Below, piece after piece: positions 58,713 through 64,000 of a stretch of 64,000 nt of DNA. The DNA comes from Cannabis sativa (Eukaryota; Streptophyta; Magnoliopsida; Rosales; Cannabaceae): NCBI RefSeq assembly GCF_029168945.1, contig NC_083610.1, positions 49,927,429-49,991,428 on the forward strand, given 5' to 3'. Below the pieces are notes generated by a model, which had not been told where the DNA came from, searched no databases, and saw nothing but the letters and a program-made list of their open reading frames with translations. How positions within the stretch are numbered: position 1 is the first letter of the stretch; each line of letters begins with the position of its first letter. Position numbers and translations under genes: made by a program.

Positions 58713-59494
58713 TGTAAATATTTGGCCCAATATACGTGGACCAACCAGACAAGGACACGTGGATGAAGCAACTTATGATTCAAAATATTTGCTAAGTCTT
58801 TATGCCATAAGGCACCGTCCGGGACATGTCTCCCGGAGAAGGCATATGGAACCCCATATGCTCCCGAAAGCTCGAGTAACGCTAAGGCATCTCCGCGAGG
58901 TGTCAGGTTTCTCCTGAGCAATCAAGTCGCATTTAATGCCGCATGGGAGGAAGCGTGTTGGGACTGCTACACGCAATAAAGTCTGACGACACAACCTCCA
59001 ACCAGCAGCTACAAAGTAATGATTATTTAAGTCTAGCGACGGCTACACTGTGAAGAGTCACATCAGTCAAAAGACAATAAGGACATTCCACATAAAAGCC
59101 CTACAACACCTAGGGATTTGACCATGCATTACTCATGGTATATTCATTGGGAATGCCCAACTTTATGGATACTTACAGATATATTTGTACAATAATTCTA
59201 GGGATCACCCCACCAAAAACACTATGAATACCCCTTCAAAGCTCATTAAATGGGGTAGAGAATCTTGGGCTGCATAAGAGCAAGAAGAGTAAATACTCAC
59301 CAAGAACATTTTCTATATTTATAAGAGTGAAACACTCAACAAATACATTCTCTGTATTAATTACATCCATAAATAACAAAGACTCGTGGACTAAGGCTTA
59401 TTAACGCCCCAACCACGTAAAAATCCTTCTCTAAATTTCTTACAGCTCTATAAACTTATAATATTTAATTAGTTGCCGAAAAACTCGGTCAACA
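58713..59494 (+). repeat. Presumed 5' LTR of the plus-strand Tat element
   Basis: Possible start TGTAAATATTTGGCCC; the end ACTCGGTCAACA at 59494 is firmer, since TGGTGCTTTCATTGAGAGC (a primer-binding-site-like segment) follows at 59498. Near the 3' end it has GTGGACTAAGGCTTATTAAC then GCCCCAACCACGTA, shared with the minus-strand Tat LTR. The 3' LTR lies beyond the window, so the start cannot be checked. A 95-codon antisense frame at 58634-58921 is a shadow. Confidence 0.55.
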
Positions 59495-59497
59495 TTT

Positions 59498-59516
59498 TGG
59501 TGCTTTCATTGAGAGC
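59498..59516 (+). promoter_or_regulatory. Primer-binding-site-like segment of the Tat element
   Basis: TGGTGCTTTCATTGAGAGC starts three bases after the LTR end. The minus-strand Tat element keeps TAGTGCTTTAATTGAGAGC at the equivalent place. I cannot name the matching tRNA with confidence. Confidence 0.45.
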
Positions 59517-59559
59517 TAAAGAAAGCTACTGTAAATGAACACTTGACTTCACAAAAATA

Positions 59560-60024
59560 GTGGAGACTAGACGTACTCGTCAGCCTCGCCCACTAGAAGA
59601 TGCTCAAGATCCAAATGAGGAAGATGTAGCCTCAAGAGCAGCTGAGGGTTCTGAGGAAGAAGAAGGAATTCCCGACGATGACTACGAGGGAAACCTCGAT
59701 GAGTATGCCTACGACGAAGGTAGCTACTCAGAGTTGGTGCTTCTCAGACAAAAAGCTATCGATCACGAAGCCGAGATCGAAGCCCAAAAAGCACAAAACC
59801 AAAAAATGCAAGAAGTAATCCTAGCCATGCAAAAGGCCATGGAGGCGGCTAGCATTCACGAGCATCCCAAGGCAGTGGCTGCTGGACTTGGCAAGGAACC
59901 AGAGGAATCCTCGCCTAGTACCCGACAGCAGAAGTCTAAGGAGCCTAGCCTTATAAGATACCCCGCTGAAGGGAACCAGACGAAAAACCCTACCTCCACC
60001 CCAGGGCGAAAGAAAAAGGCGTAG
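59560..60024 (+). pseudogene. Tat-type Gag, N-terminal segment, ends at an in-frame TAG
   Basis: 154 codons rich in Glu/Asp (EGSEEEEGIPDDDYEG), with a predicted coiled-coil-like stretch (HEAEIEAQKAQNQKMQEVIL), then a Lys/Arg/Pro tail. The TAG at 60022-60024 is in the same frame as the long frame beginning at 60136, and the 111 bases in between are open. So this is most likely one Gag interrupted by a nonsense change rather than a separate gene. Reading-through is possible in principle but nothing in the context supports it. Confidence 0.75.
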
Positions 60025-60135
60025 GATCCGCGAAAGGTCCGCTCAGATTTCCCTAAAGGGAAAGGTCCGCAGAGGGGCAAGCTCCAAAAAGGGAGTCTTG
60101 GCCCTCAGGATCGAGAGGACCGAAAAAGTGTTTCC

Positions 60136-63100
60136 GTGCACCAAGAGCCCGGAGGTAGAGGGAGAAGAGGACAGATATGTCCTCCCGTTGATCTGAGAAA
60201 TCAAATCAATGGGAACCAACGTGACCTCCGGGATCACCTTGACCAAAAAAGATACGGACCCGCGGTCTCCACGGGTACATTGAATGAAGGAATTATGGTC
60301 GAACTCGCCATACTTCGAAAAGACATTGCCCGAGTCTCCCGAAGGAAAAAAGGGGATGACTCCAACTCAGATTGCGAGGACCGGGAGCCATGTGCTAAAC
60401 ACATCCTGGACGCGGAGCTCCCCAAGAACTTTAAGATGCCCGAAATGGCAACTTATACCGGGAACTCTGATCCAAGCGACCACCTGTCACGGTTCAACCG
60501 TGTCATGACGGTCATGAGAGTCAGTAATGACACAAAGTGTCTGTGCTTCCCACTTACTCTAAGTGGGTCCGCGGAGGAATGGTTCAAGAAACTGGAACCA
60601 GGATCCGTGGGCTGTTGGAACAAGTTACAGACCAATTTCCGGAGACAGTTTGTCGCCGCAAGAAAGGTCAACCTGGAGGTCAGTGCCTTGACTAACATCA
60701 AGCAACTGCCCACCGAGACCTTGAATAACTATATAAAGAGGTTCCGAGAGGAGGCCTCAAACACCAAGAAAGTTGATGACGGACAACAGCTTGCGCTTCT
60801 CCAAGCAGGCATCCGTACAGGGACTCCCTTCTGGAATGAACTACAACAAGAGGGGGTTGCTAGCCTTCAAGACTTCCAGAAGAGAGTCCAAAAATATATC
60901 AACCTCGAAGAAGCCCAAATAGTGGCCTATGGAGGATACTATCCCACCGGGATAGCAGGGTACACACTCGGAGTACCGCCCTCGGGTACTGCCCCGACCG
61001 CGGCTCCACCAATGAGCGGCATACAGTTCTCTGCCACCCCCGGATATAGTCAGGGCCAGACCTTGGCGCCAGCATCATCCCATTTTGGAAACCCCTCAGG
61101 GATGAACGAACAAGCTCCTTCGCACTCCGCTCCGACCGCTAGCCTGGCGGGCCCTTCCCAGGGTTCGAGGAGTAAAAGATCCTCCAAAGGCAGCACCCGA
61201 ACGGGAGAGAAGCGCCAGAAAAGAGGGTACACTCCCCAGTACACCCAGTACACGGAGCTGACGGACTCCCAAGAGCATGTATACTTTGCTACTAGGCAAA
61301 ATACGCACTACCGGAGACCGCAACCGTTGTACAAGGATAGCTCTCGGAGAGATCCGAGCAAAAGATGTGAGTACCACAACGACATTGGTCATAGCACCAA
61401 TGAATGCAAGAATCTCAAGGACGAGATTGAAAACTTGATCCGACTGGGCCATCTCTATGAGTGGATCAAGAATAGGCTGCCTCACCTTAATCTGCGCCAG
61501 GCGACAGGAGGTGTGCCCCAGGGAACACCGGGGGGTACAGCAGGAGCGTTGGCTCCAGCTGCTCCCGCGGGCGATGCCCAGCACATCCCTAGTCTGCCGC
61601 CCAGGCCTAACGGAAGGGTAGCCATGATCTCTGGAGGTCCCCATATCGTAGGAACTACTCGCAAGGAGCTAAAACGGTACGCAGGGGCCGTGAAACACAA
61701 TGAGGTTTGGGAGGTCACTCAACTCCCAGCTCAAAGGCCCCGGCTGATGGACCAACCCATCACATTCACGGAAGAAGACGCCAAGACGGTGCGCTTCCCT
61801 CATCATGACCCGTTGGTCATAGAGACCCTCATCGCTAATAAAGTGGTGGCCAGAGTCTTAATTTACAATGGAAGCTCCGTGAACCTACTCTTCAAAAAAG
61901 CCTTCACTGCAATAGGCTTGACGAACCGAGACCTCTCACCCAGCGGGTCCCAACTCACAGGGTTCAATGGAACGACGCTTATCCCGATGGGAAAAGTAAG
62001 ACTTCCAGTCACCTTGTGTCCGGACACCCCCCAGAGCACATTCAAATACTGCACTTTTGTGGTGGTGGACTGTCCGACCGCTTACAACGCGATCCTCAGT
62101 CGACCGGCCTTGGTAGATTTTGGCGCAGTCACGTCCATTCGGCACCTGTGCCTAAAGTTCCCTACCCAGGAAGCTGGGATCGGAACGGTGAGAGGAAACC
62201 AGGGGGAAGCAAGGCAATGTTACAATGTTGCGACCCACATGCCTGTACTGATGGTCCGGGAAACCATTGAGCCAGAAAGGGCTGATGAAGATGAGTTGGA
62301 CCCCCGGCTGGGGTCCGAAAAAATTGTGGAACCAATGGAGGATGTCGAGGAATTATCAGTGTGCGGCCTCGACTCCACCAAAGTACTCTGGCCGGGAAAG
62401 AACCTAGATCCGGAGCAAAAAGAAAAAATAATAAAAACACTGAAGGGCGCCATCGACATCTTTGCATGGCGCCAAGAGGACATGACTGGCATAAGTCCCC
62501 ATGTCATCACCCATGTCCTCAACGTCAATCTGGACATGCCGCCATTCCAGCAAAAGCGACGCCCGCTCGACTCGGTGAAAGCCGAGGCTATGGAGAAAGA
62601 GGTGGATAAGCTTTTGACCAACGGCATGATCCGCGACGTATACTATCCGGAATCGCTAGCCAATCCGGTCCTGGTGCCCAAGCCGAACGGAACTTGGCGG
62701 GTCTGTATAGATTTTACTGACCTAAACAAAGCTTGTCCGAAGGACTGCTTCCCGCTGCCCAGGATCGACCAGATGGTAGACGCCACTTCTGGATTCAAAT
62801 TACTATCCTTCATGGACGCCTATGCCGGGTATAATCAAATAAAGATGCATACGACAGACCAAGAGTGCACTAGCTTCAGGACCGATAAGGGGGTATACTG
62901 TTACTTAGTCATGCCCTTCGGACTGAAGAACGCCGGAGCGACCTATCAAAGAAATGTCAACCGGATGTTCAAAGGCCTCCTGGGACGAAACATGGAGGTT
63001 TATGTAGATGATATGCTCGTCAAGTCCAAAGCATGTAGTAGCCATGCAGACGACTTAGAGGAGTGTTTCGAGGTAGTCCGGAGATACGGCATGAAGCTCA

Positions 63101-63546
63101 ACCCAAAGAAATGCACCTTTGGGGTCAAATCAGGGAAGTTCCTGGGCTTCATCGTTAGCCAGAGGGGAATTGAGGCAAACCCAGAAAAAATTCAGGCTCT
63201 CCTGAGCATGTCGTCCCCCAAGAAGCATAAAGACGTGCAGAGCCTAACCGGAAAGGTCGCTGCCCTGAGCCGTTTTATCTCCCGGTCTACAGACAAGTGC
63301 ATCCCCTTCTTCAACATATTGAAGAAGTGTCAAAAGTTCGAGTGGTCGGACGAATGCGAGGAGGCATTTAAGAAACTAAAAGAACACATGGCCAAGCCCC
63401 CTATCCTGTCAAAACCTGTTCTCGGAGAAGACCTATTTCTATACTTGGCGGTCTCCGAGCACGCGGTTAGTGCTGCCCTAGTCCGGGAAGAAGAGAAAAC
63501 TCAACATCCCGTGTTCTATGTTAGCAAGCGCATGATAGGAGCATAA
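60136..63546 (+). pseudogene. Tat-type gypsy Gag-protease-RT, long open frame
   Basis: 1136 codons. Capsid-like retrotransposon Gag at about residues 95-260 (AEEWFKKLEPGSVGCW, LPTETLNNYIKRF). Zinc-knuckle-like CEYHNDIGHSTNEC at about 411. Retropepsin-type region near 577 reads VLIYNGSSVN, where the family normally has Asp before NGSS, so the catalytic residue is probably lost. RT at about 760-1050: WRVCIDFTDLNKACPKDCF, FMDAYAGYNQIKM, MPFGLKNAGATYQR (926) and YVDDMLVKS (956). The RNase H connection follows (FEWSDECEEAFKKL near 1068, HPVFYVSKRM). It ends at TAA 63544, in mid-domain; the same frame continues afterwards. GC content is clearly higher than the surroundings. Confidence 0.93.
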
Positions 63547-64000
63547 ACGAGGTACCCCATCATCGAAAAGTTAGTCTTTTGCCTCCTGATGGCCTCGAGA
63601 AAATTGAGGCCATACTTCCTAGCACATCCGATCAAGGTGCTAACCAACCACCCGCTCCGGCAAGTCCTCCAAAAACCTGAAGCATCCGGAAGACTCCTCA
63701 AGTGGGCAATGGAGTTGAGCCAATTCGACTTGCACTACATTCCTCGAATCTCCATAAAAGGCCAAGCCTTGGCAGACTTCATTACCGAATGCAATGAAGC
63801 CGAGGCGACCGCAAATATGCTGGTGCCATCGATCCCCACATGGAGAGTGTTTGTGGACGGAGCCTCCAATGAAAATGGGTCCGGAGCAGGAGTGGCAATG
63901 ATATCCCCGACCGGACTACGACTCCAGGCGGCCCTACGGTTCGACTTCCCAGCTTCAAACAATGAGGCCAATATGAAGCCCTAATAGCAGGGCTGAAATT
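63547..64000 (+). pseudogene. Tat-type RNase H end and second RNase H start, cut by window
   Basis: Continues the frame of the previous entry past TAA 63544 with TRYPIIEKLVFCLLMASRKL, LKWAMELSQFDLHYIPR and GQALADFITE, then a second RNase H (WRVFVDGASNENGSGAGVAM, from 63841) typical of the Tat clade. Near 63968 the expected NNEAEYEAL-type motif is disrupted by a one-base loss (NNEANMKP then stop at 63982), removing the downstream frame. The rest of the element, including integrase and 3' LTR, lies beyond the window. Confidence 0.88.

Noticed and set aside
60022..60024. In-frame TAG as a programmed read-through signal in the Tat element
   Set aside because: It lies upstream of the capsid-like domain, not at the Gag-Pol junction, and has no recognisable recoding context; a nonsense change is simpler.
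61096..61644. 182-codon minus-strand frame
   Set aside because: Antisense shadow of the GC-rich Gag/linker coding region of the Tat element.

Overview
This is a plant nuclear (eudicot) window made almost entirely of transposable elements. The evidence is direct: Ty1/copia and Ty3/gypsy (Tat-type, dual RNase H) polyprotein remnants, an L1-like LINE, CACTA and other terminal-inverted-repeat DNA elements, long AT-rich spacers, (CT)n/(GA)n microsatellites, and LTRs with TG...CA ends and 5-bp target duplications. I found no intact host gene, no tRNA or rRNA gene, and nothing bacterial. The repeat families look like those of rosids such as Cannabaceae, but that placement is only an impression.

Layout. 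1-1775: broken LINE (DUF4283/zinc-knuckle ORF1, then endonuclease). 1776-4015: unidentified low-copy-looking sequence, possibly the 3' end and LTR of an old gypsy element. 4184-4746: Mutator-like MITE with a 9-bp target duplication. 4840-8715: complete LTR retrotransposon with no recognisable coding region. 9496-26729: two arms of an inverted-repeat DNA element, split by a 15.9-kb copia insertion (10161-26072). That copia insertion is itself interrupted by a minus-strand solo LTR (12954-13821) and a stray LTR fragment (14477-15067). Its pol-to-LTR half is present twice as a 4.82-kb direct tandem duplication with 9-bp microhomology at the joints.

26730-29000: (GA)n, one end of a CACTA element, a truncated gypsy LTR. 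29190-37555: a second, much older copia member (leader, pol relics, 3' LTR) with a small inverted-repeat element inside. 37556-40775: right-hand part of another CACTA element. 41229-47262: gypsy LTR sequences with a nested copia solo LTR. 47263-about 54378: a minus-strand Tat-type gypsy element, interrupted by a solo LTR with perfect target duplication (49670-51585) and a partial LTR (51757-52479). 54509-57538: an inverted-repeat element split by a copia solo LTR. 57779-57862: a long perfect-looking hairpin. 58110-58457: a third CACTA end. About 58713 to the window end: the 5' LTR, Gag, protease, RT and RNase H of a plus-strand Tat element with a nearly intact 1136-codon frame, running off the window.

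How the parts relate. Nothing here forms a working cellular pathway. The interactions are insertion order and parasitism: pol-bearing but gag-less copia copies and a coding-free LTR element would all need proteins in trans. The most informative features are the late tandem duplication inside the copia element, the structured GC-rich leader after its 5' LTR, a triplicated leader motif shared by two diverged copia members, a U3 block conserved across four LTR subfamilies, and the 39-bp hairpin next to the third CACTA end.
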